Numbered from the stretch's first letter, positions 51,551 through 60,906 are shown. The stretch: 64,000 nt of DNA from Halomicrobium zhouii (GCF_900114435.1 NZ_FOZK01000003.1:186001-250000); one strand, 5' to 3'. Notes: generated from the sequence alone by a model not told the origin. A program made the numbers and translations.

Positions 51551-54250
51551 TTAGCCGGTGTTCTTCATCCCGGCTGCGACGCCCTGGACCGTCAACCGGA
51601 GCGTCCGCTGCTCGGACTCGGTGAGGTGAGATTGCTGTAGCAGACGGACCTGGAGGAGGTTGAGCGGGTCGACGTACGGGTTCCGTCGTTCGAGGTTCTC
51701 CCGGAGCCACTCCCGGTCGAGCAGTTCCTCGCGTTCCGTGATGGTCGTCACGAGGTCGACGGTGTGGTCGTACTCGGCTTCGATGCGCGAGAAGATTCGT
51801 TCGCGCAACTCGTCGTCGGCCAGGTCCGCGTACTGGTCGGCAATGTCGAAATCGGTCCGGGCGAGCGCGAGCGTCGCGTTGTCGAGTTTCGTCCGGAAGA
51901 AGGGCCACTCCCGGTACATCTCCCGGAGCGTCTCCATCTCACCACCGTCGTCCAGGTACGCCTGGACGCCGGTCGCGACGCCGTACCAGCCGGGGATGAT
52001 ACAGCGGGCCTGTGTCCACGAGAACACCCACGGAATGGCACGGAGGTCCTCGACGCTCCGGTCTCCACTGCGCGAGGCCGGCCGCGACCCCATGTTGAGG
52101 TTCTCGATGACGGTGATGGGCGTCGCCTGTTCGAAGAAGTCGACGAAGCCGTCGGTCTCCAGGAGTGACCGGTACTCCAGCCGGGCTGCCTCGGCGGCCG
52201 TCTCCATCGCCGTCTCCCACTCCGCCGGCACCTCCTCGACCGGCTCTTCCATCGCGTTGAACCGCGCCCGCATCTGGGCGTCGAGCATCTGTTCGAGGTT
52301 GCGCTCGGCGATGTTCGGATTGGCGTACTTCTCGGCGATGGACTCGCCCTGCTCGGTGAACTTGATCTGGCCCGACACCGACTCGTTCGGTAGCGCCAGC
52401 ATGGCGTCGTTCATCGGCCCGCCGCCCCGCGAGATAGAGCCACCACGGCCGTGGAACAGCCGCATGTCGACGTCGAAGTCGTCGGTGATCGCTGCCAGGC
52501 GCTTCTGGTTGCGGTAGAGGCTCCAGTTGGCCGCCAGAAAGCCGTTCTCCTTGTTCGAGTCGGAGTAGCCGAGCATGATCTCCTGGACGCCGCCGCGCGC
52601 TTCCAGTGCCTGCTCGTAGGCCTCGTTCTCGAACAGGGTCCCCATGATGCGCCGGGCGCCGTCCAGGGCGTACTTCGACTCCAGCAACGGAACGACGTCG
52701 AAGCCGCAGTAGCCCGGCAGGTCGACGATCCCGGCCTGGTCGGCCAGGAACAGCACCTCGAGGACGTGGGACGGTTCCTCGCACCAGCTGATGCAGTAGG
52801 TGTCGATGGCGTTGACACCGAATTCCTTCTGCCACTCGGCGGCCTTCCGGAAGAGGCGAACGACGCGAGCGGCTTCGTCCGAGAGTTCGTCGGTGTCGTC
52901 CACGTCGACGATGGGTTCGTCCTGCAGGATGGCGTCGGTGAGGAGTTCGACCCGTCCCGCCTCGTCTTTCGCCTTGTAGTCGATGCCTTCGGGTTCGAGC
53001 GCCTCGTCGATGGCGTCGGTGTGCTTCTGGCGGTGGTCGCGCAGGTCGAGGCTCGCGAGCGTGAACCCGAACGTGTCGACTTTGCGGATCAGTGGGTCGA
53101 CGTGGGCTTCGGCGATCACGTCGGCGTCGTTCCGCCGGAGGTCGTCTGCGAGGATCCGCAGGTCCGCGAGTAGCGCGTCGGCGTTCTCGTACCCACCGGA
53201 ACGGACGTCCGCGACGCGGAGGACGGACTCGCGCATCAGCTTGAGTTTCTGGCGATACGGCTCGTCCGGGTAGCGCTCCTCGGCCTCGACAGCGACGCCG
53301 GCCAGTCGTTGCTTGTGGTCTTCGAGGCGCTCGTCGAACGCTCCGCTCGTCTCGATGTTGCTCGCGTCCTGGCTCAACACGCCTGAGAGCGCCTTGAGCC
53401 GGTCGCGGTACAGCGGCAGGACGACCTCGCGCTGGCGTTCCAGGGTCTCTTCGGTGACCTCCGGGGTTACGTAGGGGTTGCCGTCGCGGTCCGACCCGGC
53501 CCACGACCGGAACTCGTAGAGCTTGGACACGTCGACCGCGTCCGGGTCGTACTCGTCGGCGAGGGCCGATTCGAGCGCCTCGTACACGTCGTCGATGACG
53601 TCGAAGAGGACGTTCTCGATGTACCACTGGACGTTGAGCGCCTCGTCGGTCACCTCGGGACGTCGATCACGCACCTGCGGCGTTTGCCAGAGGCTCGTCA
53701 CCTCCGCGGCCAGGTCGCGCTCGACGTGGCGCTGCTCGTCGTCGGTGAGCCGGACCTCGTCCAGCGTCTCCAGGTCGCTCGCGACGGCCCGGAGCTTCGC
53801 CTTCACCGTCTTGCGGCGGGCCTCCGTCGGGTGGGCCGTGAAGGTGGGCTGGATGAGGACGTCGTCGAGGACTGCCTCGACCGTCTCCGGGTCGGCCCCG
53901 CGGTTCGACAGGTTCTCGACGGCCTGTTCGACGCTGTCGTCGAGCGTGCCGTCCTGACTCCCCTGACGGATCTGGCGCACGCGCTGGCGCTCTTCGGCGA
54001 GATTGATGAGTTCGAAGTACGTCGTGAACGCGCGCGCGACGACGTCTCGTCTCTCCGGGTCGAGTTCCGCTATCGTCTCCCGAACGGCGTCGCGCGTCTC
54101 GGCGTCCCCCCGTCGGTACGCGATGGAATCGGTCCGTAGCTGTTCAACAGTCTCGAACGCGCTCGTCGACGACTGGGATTCGAGCACGTCACCCAGGAGT
54201 TCGCCGAGTTCTCGGACGTCCTGGTTGATCTCTCTGGCGTGCAAAGTCAT
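51551..54250 (-). CDS. ppc: Phosphoenolpyruvate carboxylase
   Basis: PEP carboxylase replenishes oxaloacetate from phosphoenolpyruvate and bicarbonate. The 899-residue protein is of the bacterial type. It has the catalytic [12 protein letters not shown] near residue 140, [11 protein letters not shown], the glycine-rich [14 protein letters not shown], and the C-terminal [10 protein letters not shown], which is essential in this enzyme. A reverse-strand GTTTTAG box is centred 28 bases before the ATG at 54250. It lies beyond a complex intergenic region full of palindromes, which may carry its control. Confidence 0.96.
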   Translation of the reverse strand: MTLHAREINQDVRELGELLGDVLESQSSTSAFETVEQLRTDSIAYRRGDAETRDAVRETIAELDPERRDVVARAFTTYFELINLAEERQRVRQIRQGSQDGTLDDSVEQAVENLSNRGADPETVEAVLDDVLIQPTFTAHPTEARRKTVKAKLRAVASDLETLDEVRLTDDEQRHVERDLAAEVTSLWQTPQVRDRRPEVTDEALNVQWYIENVLFDVIDDVYEALESALADEYDPDAVDVSKLYEFRSWAGSDRDGNPYVTPEVTEETLERQREVVLPLYRDRLKALSGVLSQDASNIETSGAFDERLEDHKQRLAGVAVEAEERYPDEPYRQKLKLMRESVLRVADVRSGGYENADALLADLRILADDLRRNDADVIAEAHVDPLIRKVDTFGFTLASLDLRDHRQKHTDAIDEALEPEGIDYKAKDEAGRVELLTDAILQDEPIVDVDDTDELSDEAARVVRLFRKAAEWQKEFGVNAIDTYCISWCEEPSHVLEVLFLADQAGIVDLPGYCGFDVVPLLESKYALDGARRIMGTLFENEAYEQALEARGGVQEIMLGYSDSNKENGFLAANWSLYRNQKRLAAITDDFDVDMRLFHGRGGSISRGGGPMNDAMLALPNESVSGQIKFTEQGESIAEKYANPNIAERNLEQMLDAQMRARFNAMEEPVEEVPAEWETAMETAAEAARLEYRSLLETDGFVDFFEQATPITVIENLNMGSRPASRSGDRSVEDLRAIPWVFSWTQARCIIPGWYGVATGVQAYLDDGGEMETLREMYREWPFFRTKLDNATLALARTDFDIADQYADLADDELRERIFSRIEAEYDHTVDLVTTITEREELLDREWLRENLERRNPYVDPLNLLQVRLLQQSHLTESEQRTLRLTVQGVAAGMKNTG

Positions 54251-54367
54251 ACCCGAGAGTGCAGAGGCGAGTCCTAAAACATTAGCGGAAGCCCACACCC
54301 AGGCGGACGAGCCGTCACAGTTCGTTTCTCGGAAGGATTCGAGTAGCGAGGATTATAATTCAGTGAT

Positions 54368-54385
54368 GGTGAACGCATGTTCACC
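54368..54385. repeat. Palindrome GGTGAAC-GCAT-GTTCACC
   Basis: This perfect 7-base inverted repeat with a 4-base spacer is followed by a third half-site, GTTCACC, at 54390-54396. It lies about 90 bases upstream of the ppc TATA-like box. It looks like an operator for a dimeric regulator. Confidence 0.65.
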
Positions 54386-54561
54386 GTCTGTTCACCGGAT
54401 TGTAACTGCTCTCCTCCCAGCCGGCTGGAACGAACACCGTCGAGAAAGCGGACGAACGGCGGCCTCCGACGACTGTCGGGTTCGACGCGGACGAAAGTCT
54501 GGACGAAGTCCACTGGCCGTCTACTGGCCGCACCAGGATCGGGGTCGGGACGGGGGACGGG

Positions 54562-54648
54562 ACCGAGACCCGGTTTCAGACAGAGGCTGAGACCGAGCCC
54601 GAGACAGAGACCGAGTCCCAGACAGAGGCTGAGACCGAGCCCGAGGCT
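54562..54648 (+). repeat. Degenerate hexanucleotide repeats (GAGACC/GAGACA/GAGCCC)
   Basis: Units such as GAGACC, GAGCCC and GAGACA recur; in one frame they read ETEPETETES and TEAETEPE. The segment CAGACAGAGGCTGAGACC occurs twice (starting near 54577 and 54619). The pattern is like Thr/Glu linkers of haloarchaeal surface proteins, but the frame has no start codon. Confidence 0.6.
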
Positions 54649-54678
54649 AAGTCTGTGCCGGTACAGGGCCGACTAGCT

Positions 54679-54711
54679 GACTGCAGGCCGACTGCAGGCC
54701 GACTGCAGTCC
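54679..54711 (+). repeat. Three tandem 11-base units
   Basis: GACTGCAGGCC occurs at 54679-54689 and 54690-54700, and the third unit GACTGCAGTCC (54701-54711) differs at one base. Confidence 0.85.
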
Positions 54712-54717
54712 GAGGTG

Positions 54718-54756
54718 ATTCGTTCAACCTGAACGAATACCAGTTACGTACTGGTA
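54718..54756. repeat. Two abutting palindromes upstream of the transducer
   Basis: The first has arms ATTCGTTCA and TGAACGAAT with spacer ACC (54718-54738). The second has arms TACCAGT and ACTGGTA with spacer TACGT (54738-54756), and the two share one base. They end about 150 bases before the transducer ATG. Confidence 0.75.
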
Positions 54757-54862
54757 ATACGAACGGGACGGCCCGACTCTCTCGACGGCGAGAACTGCCT
54801 GATGCCGGTAGATTCCGACAGCCCAATATCGATTTTAATAATTTCGGCCCCCGATCGGCGGT

Positions 54863-54872
54863 AGATTTAAGC
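54863..54872 (+). promoter_or_regulatory. TATA-like box of the 54907 transducer
   Basis: AGATTTAAGC predicts a transcript start about 10 bases before the ATG at 54907. A second A+T-rich element (TTTATTTA, 54886-54893) is too close to the start to be the box. Confidence 0.4.
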
Positions 54873-54906
54873 GATACTGGGTGCGTTTATTTACCAAATT
54901 TCACCG

Positions 54907-56382
54907 ATGACACTCAGAAATCCTCTCCAACGTCGGATGGTCGTCGCGATCGGTGGCCAGTTCGTCCACGGGCTGTACCAGCTCGTCGTCGTGGCTGCTG
55001 CGCCGCCAGGGGTCCGTGCCGCACTGGTGGGTGCGGGACTCCTCGCCGCAGTCGCTGGCGGCGCGTACTCTCTCCGGTGTCTCACTCGACGGACGTCTTC
55101 TTTAGAGTCCGAACTCGCACGTGTGCGCGAAGAGCGAGACGACGAACGAACCGAGGCGGCAGAGCTCCGGGCCGAACTCGAAACGGTAACGTCTGACCTT
55201 CGCGCCGCGCGCGAGGCCACTCCTGCCTCACCGTCACCGACCGCCGTTTCGACCGACGGTGGCCTCGCGGCGGCGGACGGTGCGTCGATGGCGGAGATAG
55301 ACGACTACCTGTCCGAGGCGGCCCAGGTGGTCGACGCCGCTGGCGAAGGTGACCTGACTCGTCGCATGTCGGTCGAGATTCCCTCGGAGGCGCTCGCGCA
55401 ACTCTCCGCGGAGTTCAACGAGATGGCCGACGCCTTCGAACAGACCATCGAGACTGCGGAGGGGTTCTCGGAGGAGGTCGCCGGGTCCAGCGAACAGGTC
55501 ACGACCGCGACAGAGGCGGTCAAAGACGCCAGCGAACGGGTGGCCGGCAACATCCAGGAGATCGCAGACGTCTTCCACGAACAACACGATCAGATCTCCC
55601 AGATCAGCGACGAGATGTCCGAGATGTCCGCGACGATCGAGGAGATCGCCGCCTCCAGCAACGAGGTCTCGGAGATGGCCGACAAGACGGAACGCCGGAC
55701 GGTCGAGGGGATCGAGGCTGGCCGCGAGGCACACGAGGCGATGGTCGACTCCTCGAAGCAGACCGAGACGGTCGTCGAGACGGTCGAGGAGCTGAACGAG
55801 CAGATGGACGAGGTCGGTCACATCGTCGACCTCATCGACAACATCGCCGAACAGACGAACATCCTCGCGCTCAACGCGTCGATCGAGGCGGCACACGCCT
55901 CCAATGGATCGAACAACAACGGGTTCGGGGTCGTCGCGGACGAGGTGAAGTCCCTCGCCGAGGAGACGAAGGGCGCGACCAACCAGATCGAGAGTCTCAT
56001 CGCGGAGATACAGGACCAGACCGACGACGCAGTGGCGGAGATACAGAACATGCAGGGCTCCGTCGAACACGGCCGCGAGACCGTCTCCGAGAGCGTCGAG
56101 GCGCTGGAGTCCATCATGGAACACGTCCAGGAGACCTCCAGCGGCGTCAAGGAGATCAGCAACGCGACAGACGACCAGGCCGCCTCCTCCGAAGAGGTGG
56201 CTTCCATCGCAGACGACGTGGCGAAGACGTCCCAGGACAACGTCGAAGCGGCCGAACACGTCGCTGCCATCGCCGAGGAACAGAACCTCGCGCTCGGCGA
56301 GATGTACGTCAACGTGAAGATGCTGACGATGCGGTCGAAACAGCTCTCGGCGCTGTTCGAGCGCTACGAAACGGGCGAGTAG
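54907..56382 (+). CDS. Chemotaxis-type transducer (Htr/MCP) without a sensor domain
   Basis: This 491-residue transducer has two hydrophobic segments in the first 60 residues with only a few residues between them, so there is no extracellular sensor. A coiled coil, a HAMP-like segment (residues about 135-190) and the full signalling domain follow. The hairpin tip is intact (IAEQTNILALNASIEAAH), then GFGVVADEVKSLAEETKGAT. Two extra residues in an Asn-rich loop (ASNGSNNNGF) separate the tip from the return helix. It should bind CheA and CheW and may sense a cytoplasmic or membrane cue. Confidence 0.9.
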   Translation: MTLRNPLQRRMVVAIGGQFVHGLYQLVVVAAAPPGVRAALVGAGLLAAVAGGAYSLRCLTRRTSSLESELARVREERDDERTEAAELRAELETVTSDLRAAREATPASPSPTAVSTDGGLAAADGASMAEIDDYLSEAAQVVDAAGEGDLTRRMSVEIPSEALAQLSAEFNEMADAFEQTIETAEGFSEEVAGSSEQVTTATEAVKDASERVAGNIQEIADVFHEQHDQISQISDEMSEMSATIEEIAASSNEVSEMADKTERRTVEGIEAGREAHEAMVDSSKQTETVVETVEELNEQMDEVGHIVDLIDNIAEQTNILALNASIEAAHASNGSNNNGFGVVADEVKSLAEETKGATNQIESLIAEIQDQTDDAVAEIQNMQGSVEHGRETVSESVEALESIMEHVQETSSGVKEISNATDDQAASSEEVASIADDVAKTSQDNVEAAEHVAAIAEEQNLALGEMYVNVKMLTMRSKQLSALFERYETGE

Positions 56383-56399
56383 CGACCGCCGCCGCCCCT

Positions 56400-56409
56400 A
56401 TTTTTATAT
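56400..56409 (+). promoter_or_regulatory. TATA-like box of the 56433 gene
   Basis: ATTTTTATAT is centred 28 bases before the ATG at 56433. This decides against the GTG at 56427. Confidence 0.55.
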
Positions 56410-56432
56410 CGCCACCTGTCGCAACTGTGGGT

Positions 56433-57398
56433 ATGGAGGTAGGCGTACTCACAGTTCCGCTGGGCGACCAGTCCCTCGAAGACGCACTCGAATATCTCGA
56501 CGGCATCGGCGTCGAGGCCGTCGAACTCGCCTGTGGCGGGTTCACCGGTGACGACCACCTGAAACGCGAGGAGTACCTCGATAACGAGGAGAAACAGGCC
56601 GAGTTGCACGCGCTGCTCGACGAACACGACATGTACGTCAGCGCGCTCGCGACGCACAACAACCCGCTCCACCCCGACGACGAGCGGGCGGCGCGGGCCG
56701 ACACGGAACTGCGCGAGGCGATCGAACTGGCGGGTCAGCTGGGCGTGGACGCCGTCACCACGTTCTCCGGGCTGCCGGCGGGCAGCGAGGCCGGTGACGT
56801 TCCGAACTGGATCACTGCGCCGTGGCCACCCGAGCACGGCGACGCGCTCGAGTACCAGTGGGACGTCGCTACCGACTACTGGAGCGACGCCGCCGAACAC
56901 GCCGCCGACCACGACGTGAAGGTCGGCCTGGAGATGCACCCGAACATGCTCGTCTACGAGCCCCACGGCCTGCTCCGCCTGCGTGAGGCGACCAACGAGT
57001 ACATCGGCGCGAACTTCGACCCCTCGCACCTCTACTGGCAGGGCATCTCCATCACCGACGCCATCCGACTCCTCGGGGAAGAGGACGCCATCCACCACTT
57101 CCACGCCAAGGACACGAAGGTGTACGAGGAGCAAGCCCGGGAGAAAGGCGTCCTCGACACGGCGCCGTACACGGACGAACCGAACCGCTCCTGGCTGTTC
57201 CGCTCCGTCGGCTACGGCCACGGCGAGGACCACTGGCGCGACGTCGTCTCCACGCTCCGGATGGTGGGCTACGACGGTGCGCTCTCCATCGAACACGAGG
57301 ACTCGCTCACCTCCGGCCGCGAGGGCCTGGAGAAGGGCGTCGACCTGCTCAAGCGCGTCGTCTTCTCGACCCAGCCCGGCGACGCGTACTGGGCGTAG
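56433..57398 (+). CDS. Sugar phosphate isomerase/epimerase-like TIM-barrel protein
   Basis: This 321-residue AP-endonuclease-2-like TIM barrel starts MEVGVLTVPLGDQSLEDALE. It has the strand-end metal ligands expected in the family: VELACGG, ATHNNPLHP, GLEMHPNM, FDPSHLYWQG, HHFHAKDT and the final Glu in SIEHED. These metalloenzymes isomerise or epimerise sugars and inositols. Together with the two Gfo/Idh/MocA proteins downstream it suggests a sugar or polyol degradation block. The substrate is unknown. Confidence 0.85.
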   Translation: MEVGVLTVPLGDQSLEDALEYLDGIGVEAVELACGGFTGDDHLKREEYLDNEEKQAELHALLDEHDMYVSALATHNNPLHPDDERAARADTELREAIELAGQLGVDAVTTFSGLPAGSEAGDVPNWITAPWPPEHGDALEYQWDVATDYWSDAAEHAADHDVKVGLEMHPNMLVYEPHGLLRLREATNEYIGANFDPSHLYWQGISITDAIRLLGEEDAIHHFHAKDTKVYEEQAREKGVLDTAPYTDEPNRSWLFRSVGYGHGEDHWRDVVSTLRMVGYDGALSIEHEDSLTSGREGLEKGVDLLKRVVFSTQPGDAYWA

Positions 57399-57520
57399 AC
57401 GGACGTACTCACTGGCTCCGGGGACTAACGCCAGTTCGGACCGGGTTTCATTTCGCTACACAATCTTATTACACAAGGCGGACAAGGGAGCGTCGGGTGG
57501 GTGAGACACCCAGTGATACC

Positions 57521-58243
57521 ATGGATTTCGAACTGACGCACCAGCCGGCGTACACGCACGTGATCGTAGAACTCGAAGACGGTGAGACGGTACTGGCCGA
57601 ACCCGGCGCGATGACCAGTCACTCCCCGAACGTCTCGATGGACACGACGACCAGTAACGACGGCCTCCTGAGTTCCGCGAAGTCGATGCTGGGGGGTGAG
57701 TCCTTCTTCGCCAACGAGTTCACCGCGACAGGTGGCTCGGGCAAGGTGACGCTCGCGCCGCCGACGCCAGGTGACGTGATGCACCACCACCTCGACAGTG
57801 AGAAGCTGTACGCCGTCGACGGCGCCTGGCTCGCCTCCGACCCCTCTATCGACATCGAGACGGAGTTCGGCGGGCTGAAGTCGATGCTCGCCGGCGCCAG
57901 TATCACGCCGCTGACCCTCGAGGGGACGGGCGACGTCTTCGTAGAGGCCTTCGGCGGCCTGGAGACGGTCGAACTCGAGGCCGGCGAGTCCTACCACGTA
58001 GACAACGAGAACGTCGTGGCCTGGGACGGCTCGGTGGAGTTCGACGCCCACCGCCCCGGCGGGATGAAGTCGACGCTGTTGAGCGGCGAGGGCCTCGTCT
58101 TCGAGTTCACCGGCCCCGGCACGGTCTGGTACCAGACCCGCGGGCTCAACGCGTTCGCCTCGTCGCTCGCACGGGTGCTCCCCGGCGGGGACAGCGGCGG
58201 CGGGAACAGCGACGGGAACATCGGCGTCGACGACTTCCTCTGA
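57521..58243 (+). CDS. AIM24/TIGR00266-family protein
   Basis: This 240-residue beta-rich protein follows the AIM24/TIGR00266 pattern: MDFELTHQPAYTHVIVELED, AEPGAMTSHSPNV, GGESFFANEFTA, then GPGTVWYQTRGLNAFAS near the end. The Gly/Asp tail is flexible. Function in prokaryotes is unclear; the yeast mitochondrial relative affects inner-membrane organisation. A CTTATTAC box (57465-57472) is centred 28 bases before an in-frame GTG at 57497, so an 8-residue longer form is possible; the ATG at 57521 fits relatives better. Confidence 0.8.
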   Translation: MDFELTHQPAYTHVIVELEDGETVLAEPGAMTSHSPNVSMDTTTSNDGLLSSAKSMLGGESFFANEFTATGGSGKVTLAPPTPGDVMHHHLDSEKLYAVDGAWLASDPSIDIETEFGGLKSMLAGASITPLTLEGTGDVFVEAFGGLETVELEAGESYHVDNENVVAWDGSVEFDAHRPGGMKSTLLSGEGLVFEFTGPGTVWYQTRGLNAFASSLARVLPGGDSGGGNSDGNIGVDDFL

Positions 58244-58312
58244 TACTGGCCCATCAGTTCCCGGGCTTCCGCGACCATGAGAGTTATTCCCTGACCGTCC
58301 GAGAGGTCAGGT

Positions 58313-59464
58313 ATGACACTCGATGTCGGTATTCTCGGATACCGCTTTATGGGTAAGGCCCACTCGAACGCGCTCGACCGCCTGCCGATGTTCTTCCCGG
58401 ACGCGCCGGAGACGAACCGCGACGTCGTCGTCGGCCGCGACGAGGAGGCACTGGCCGACGCCGCCGACCAACTCGGCTTCGACCGCACCGCCACCGACTG
58501 GCGCGACGTCGTCGACGAGGTAGACGTGTTCTACAACCTCGGGCCGAACCACGTCCACCGGGAACCCTCCATCGCGGCGCTCGAAGCGGGAACCCCGGTC
58601 TTCTGTGAGAAACCCCTCGCGCCGACGCTGGCGGGCGCCGAGGAAATGGCCGACGCCGCCGAGTCGGCTGGCGTCACGGCGGGGACGGCGTTCAACTACC
58701 GTTTCGTCCCGGCCATCCAGTACGCCAAGAACCTGATCGACGACGGCGAACTCGGCGAGATTCACCACTTCCGCGGCCGGTACCTCCAGGACTGGCTCGT
58801 CGACCCGACGGCGCCCTGGAGCTGGCGCAACGACGAGGAGATGGCCGGCAGCGGTGCCCTCGGGGACCTCGGCGCACACACCATCGACCTGGCGCACTTC
58901 CTGCTCGGCGACGCAGCGGGCGATATCGACAGACTCAGCGGCCACCTGAAGACGTTCGTGGACGAGCGGCCGGTGCCTGGCGAGGGCGGCGGGACCCTGG
59001 ACGGGTCCGGCAGCGACGACGCCGTCGAGACGCGCGAGGTGACCGTCGACGACGCCTACACCGCACAGGTCGAGTTCGAGAGCGGCGCGATTGGGACGCT
59101 GGAGGCCTCCCGGTTCGCCAACGGCCACGACAACGCCCACACCGTCGAGATCGACGGTTCGAAGGGGAGTCTGAAGTTCGACCTCGAACGCCTCAACGAA
59201 CTGCAGGTCAAACGCGAGGGCGGACGCGGCTTCGAGCGCGTCCTCGTCACGGACGGGGACGACCCGTACATGGAACACTGGTGGCCCCCGGGCCACGTCA
59301 TCGGCTGGGAGCACACCTTCGTCCACGAGAACTACGAGTTCCTCTTGGCCGTGCGGGACGGCACCGACTACGAGCCGAGTTTCCAGGACGGCCTCGCGGC
59401 CCAGCAGGTCCTCGACGCCGTCGAACGAAGCGACGACCGCGGCGAGTGGGTCACGGTGGAGTGA
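58313..59464 (+). CDS. Gfo/Idh/MocA-family oxidoreductase
   Basis: This 383-residue NAD(P)-dependent sugar or polyol dehydrogenase has the Rossmann start VGILGYRFMGKAHSNAL, YNLGPNHVH, the catalytic Lys in CEKPLAPTLAGAEEMA, and a C-terminal substrate domain beginning FNYRFVPAIQYAKNLI with GDLGAHTIDLAHFL. The substrate is not deducible. A TTATTCC-type box about 28 bases upstream supports the ATG. It belongs with the neighbouring isomerase-like gene in function, not necessarily in one transcript. Confidence 0.9.
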   Translation: MTLDVGILGYRFMGKAHSNALDRLPMFFPDAPETNRDVVVGRDEEALADAADQLGFDRTATDWRDVVDEVDVFYNLGPNHVHREPSIAALEAGTPVFCEKPLAPTLAGAEEMADAAESAGVTAGTAFNYRFVPAIQYAKNLIDDGELGEIHHFRGRYLQDWLVDPTAPWSWRNDEEMAGSGALGDLGAHTIDLAHFLLGDAAGDIDRLSGHLKTFVDERPVPGEGGGTLDGSGSDDAVETREVTVDDAYTAQVEFESGAIGTLEASRFANGHDNAHTVEIDGSKGSLKFDLERLNELQVKREGGRGFERVLVTDGDDPYMEHWWPPGHVIGWEHTFVHENYEFLLAVRDGTDYEPSFQDGLAAQQVLDAVERSDDRGEWVTVE

Positions 59465-59526
59465 CCCCGGCGACGGTCCAACGTACCCCCGGGCGGTTTT
59501 AAGCGACTGGCGGCGCCACAGTCGAT

Positions 59527-60609
59527 ATGACACTCCAGGAGCGACTCGACTCGTATCTCGACTCGAACGACCTCGAAGCGGTCTGGTTCGCCCGGCCGAA
59601 CTCCTTCGCCTGGATTACTGGGGGCGGCGACAACGTCGTCGACCGGAGCGGCGACGTCGGCGTCGCCGCCGCGGGCTACGACGGTGACGGCATCACGGTC
59701 GTCACGGACAACATCGAGGCCGGCCGCCTCCGGGACGAAGAACTCGCCGGGGACGTGAGTATCGAGACGTTCCAGTGGTACGACCAGTCGCTGGGCGAGG
59801 CCCTCACAGCGTTCAGCCCGGAGCCGGCTGCGGCGGATTTCGACGTCACCGGGATGGACTCCGTCGACGCATCGACGCTCCGCCAGCCGCTGACAGAGGG
59901 ACAGGTCGCCACCTACCAGAAGCTCTCTCGCGACGTCGCGGACGCGATCGAGGCCGTCGCGAGAGACGCCTCGTCCCCGGACACCGAACTCGAAGTCACG
60001 GCGGAACTCCGCCGGGAACTCGAAGCGCAGGACATCGCCGTTCCCGTCGCGCTCGTGGGCAGCGGCGACCGCGCCCAGTCCTACCGTCATTACACCTCGA
60101 CTGACGCGGAACTCGGCGACTACGCCCTGCTCTCGGTGACGGCCGAGCGCGACGGCCTGTTCACCAGCTGTAGCCGGACCGTGACCTTCGACCCGCCGGA
60201 GTGGCTCGAAGAGCGAACCCACGACGCGATGCGCGTCGAGGCGACGGCGCTGGCAGCGACCCGAGCGGTCGGCCGCGACGGCGGCACCGCCGGCGACGTG
60301 TTCGAAGCGATCCAGGACGCCTACGCGACCCTCGGCTGGGAGGGCGAGTGGAAGAACCACCACCAAGGCGGCGCCGCGGGCTTCGCCGGCCGGGAGTGGA
60401 TCGCCACCCCCGACAACGACGCCCCGGTCGAGCTCCCGATGGCCTACGCGTGGAATCCGACCGTCCAGGGCGCCAAGAGCGAGGACCTCCACCTCGTCAC
60501 GGCGGAGGCCGTCGAACCGATGTCGGTCACCGGCGACTGGCCCACGACCGAGGTCTCGGCCGTCGGGTACGACCTCGAGATCGAGCGGCACCTGCCCCTA
60601 GAACTGTAG
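59527..60609 (+). CDS. M24 (creatinase/aminopeptidase)-fold protein with a broken metal site
   Basis: This 360-residue protein has a creatinase-like N-terminal domain (RLDSYLDSNDLEAVWFARPN) and an M24 pita-bread domain from about residue 130. In true Xaa-Pro aminopeptidases two Asp, one His and two Glu hold two metals. Here the first Asp is Ser (ALLSVTAERDG), the second is replaced (LFTSCSRTVTF), the His remains (NHHQGG), the first Glu is Asn (YAWNP) and the last Glu remains (KSEDLHL). It is therefore probably not a two-metal peptidase. A GTTTTAAG box is centred 28 bases before the ATG. Confidence 0.82.
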   Translation: MTLQERLDSYLDSNDLEAVWFARPNSFAWITGGGDNVVDRSGDVGVAAAGYDGDGITVVTDNIEAGRLRDEELAGDVSIETFQWYDQSLGEALTAFSPEPAAADFDVTGMDSVDASTLRQPLTEGQVATYQKLSRDVADAIEAVARDASSPDTELEVTAELRRELEAQDIAVPVALVGSGDRAQSYRHYTSTDAELGDYALLSVTAERDGLFTSCSRTVTFDPPEWLEERTHDAMRVEATALAATRAVGRDGGTAGDVFEAIQDAYATLGWEGEWKNHHQGGAAGFAGREWIATPDNDAPVELPMAYAWNPTVQGAKSEDLHLVTAEAVEPMSVTGDWPTTEVSAVGYDLEIERHLPLEL

Positions 60610-60636
60610 TCAGCGTCTGGAAAGGAGGTCATTCTC

Positions 60637-60906
60637 GGTCACGGGTCGCCCCGTTCGCCGCTCGCATCCACGCAGATTCCGAGCCCATCGAGGAACTACC
60701 CTACCTCACGGCTCCCTTCGGTCGCCGTTCGGCTTAAGGTGGTTTCTCGCTTCGCTCGTCTCGGATCTGCCTGCTCACGGCTCACTTCGTTCGCCGTTCG
60801 GCCTCGAGGTGGTTCCTCCCTGCGGTCGGAACCACCCTATCTCACGGGTCGCTACGCTCCCCGTTCGATGTCAAGGTGGTTTCTCGCTCCGCTCGAAACC
60901 ACCCTA
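60637..60906. repeat. Array of about 68-base repeats with paired hairpins
   Basis: Three full units (about 60704-60773, 60774-60840, 60841-60906) and a partial one before them (60637-60703) fill the gap between two convergent genes. Each unit has a first hairpin (ACGGC or ACGGG arms) and usually a second with long arms: GGTGGTTCC/GGAACCACC (60808-60836) in unit 2 and GGTGGTTTC/GAAACCACC (60875-60903) in unit 3. Loops are 11 bases and follow TCnCTnCGnTC. The last hairpin abuts the gfcR stop and may also serve as its terminator. Confidence 0.8.

Larger units (their letters stand above)
54251..54906. other. 656-base intergenic region with repeats and palindromes
   Basis: This region lies between the divergent ppc and transducer genes. 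From left to right it holds the ppc promoter, a GGTGAAC/GTTCACC palindrome (54368-54385) plus an extra GTTCACC, an open frame with no start codon (54406-54732) rich in Glu-Thr, hexanucleotide-like repeats (54562-54648), three 11-base tandem units (54679-54711), two abutting palindromes (54718-54756) and the transducer promoter. No intact gene is supported. Confidence 0.7.
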
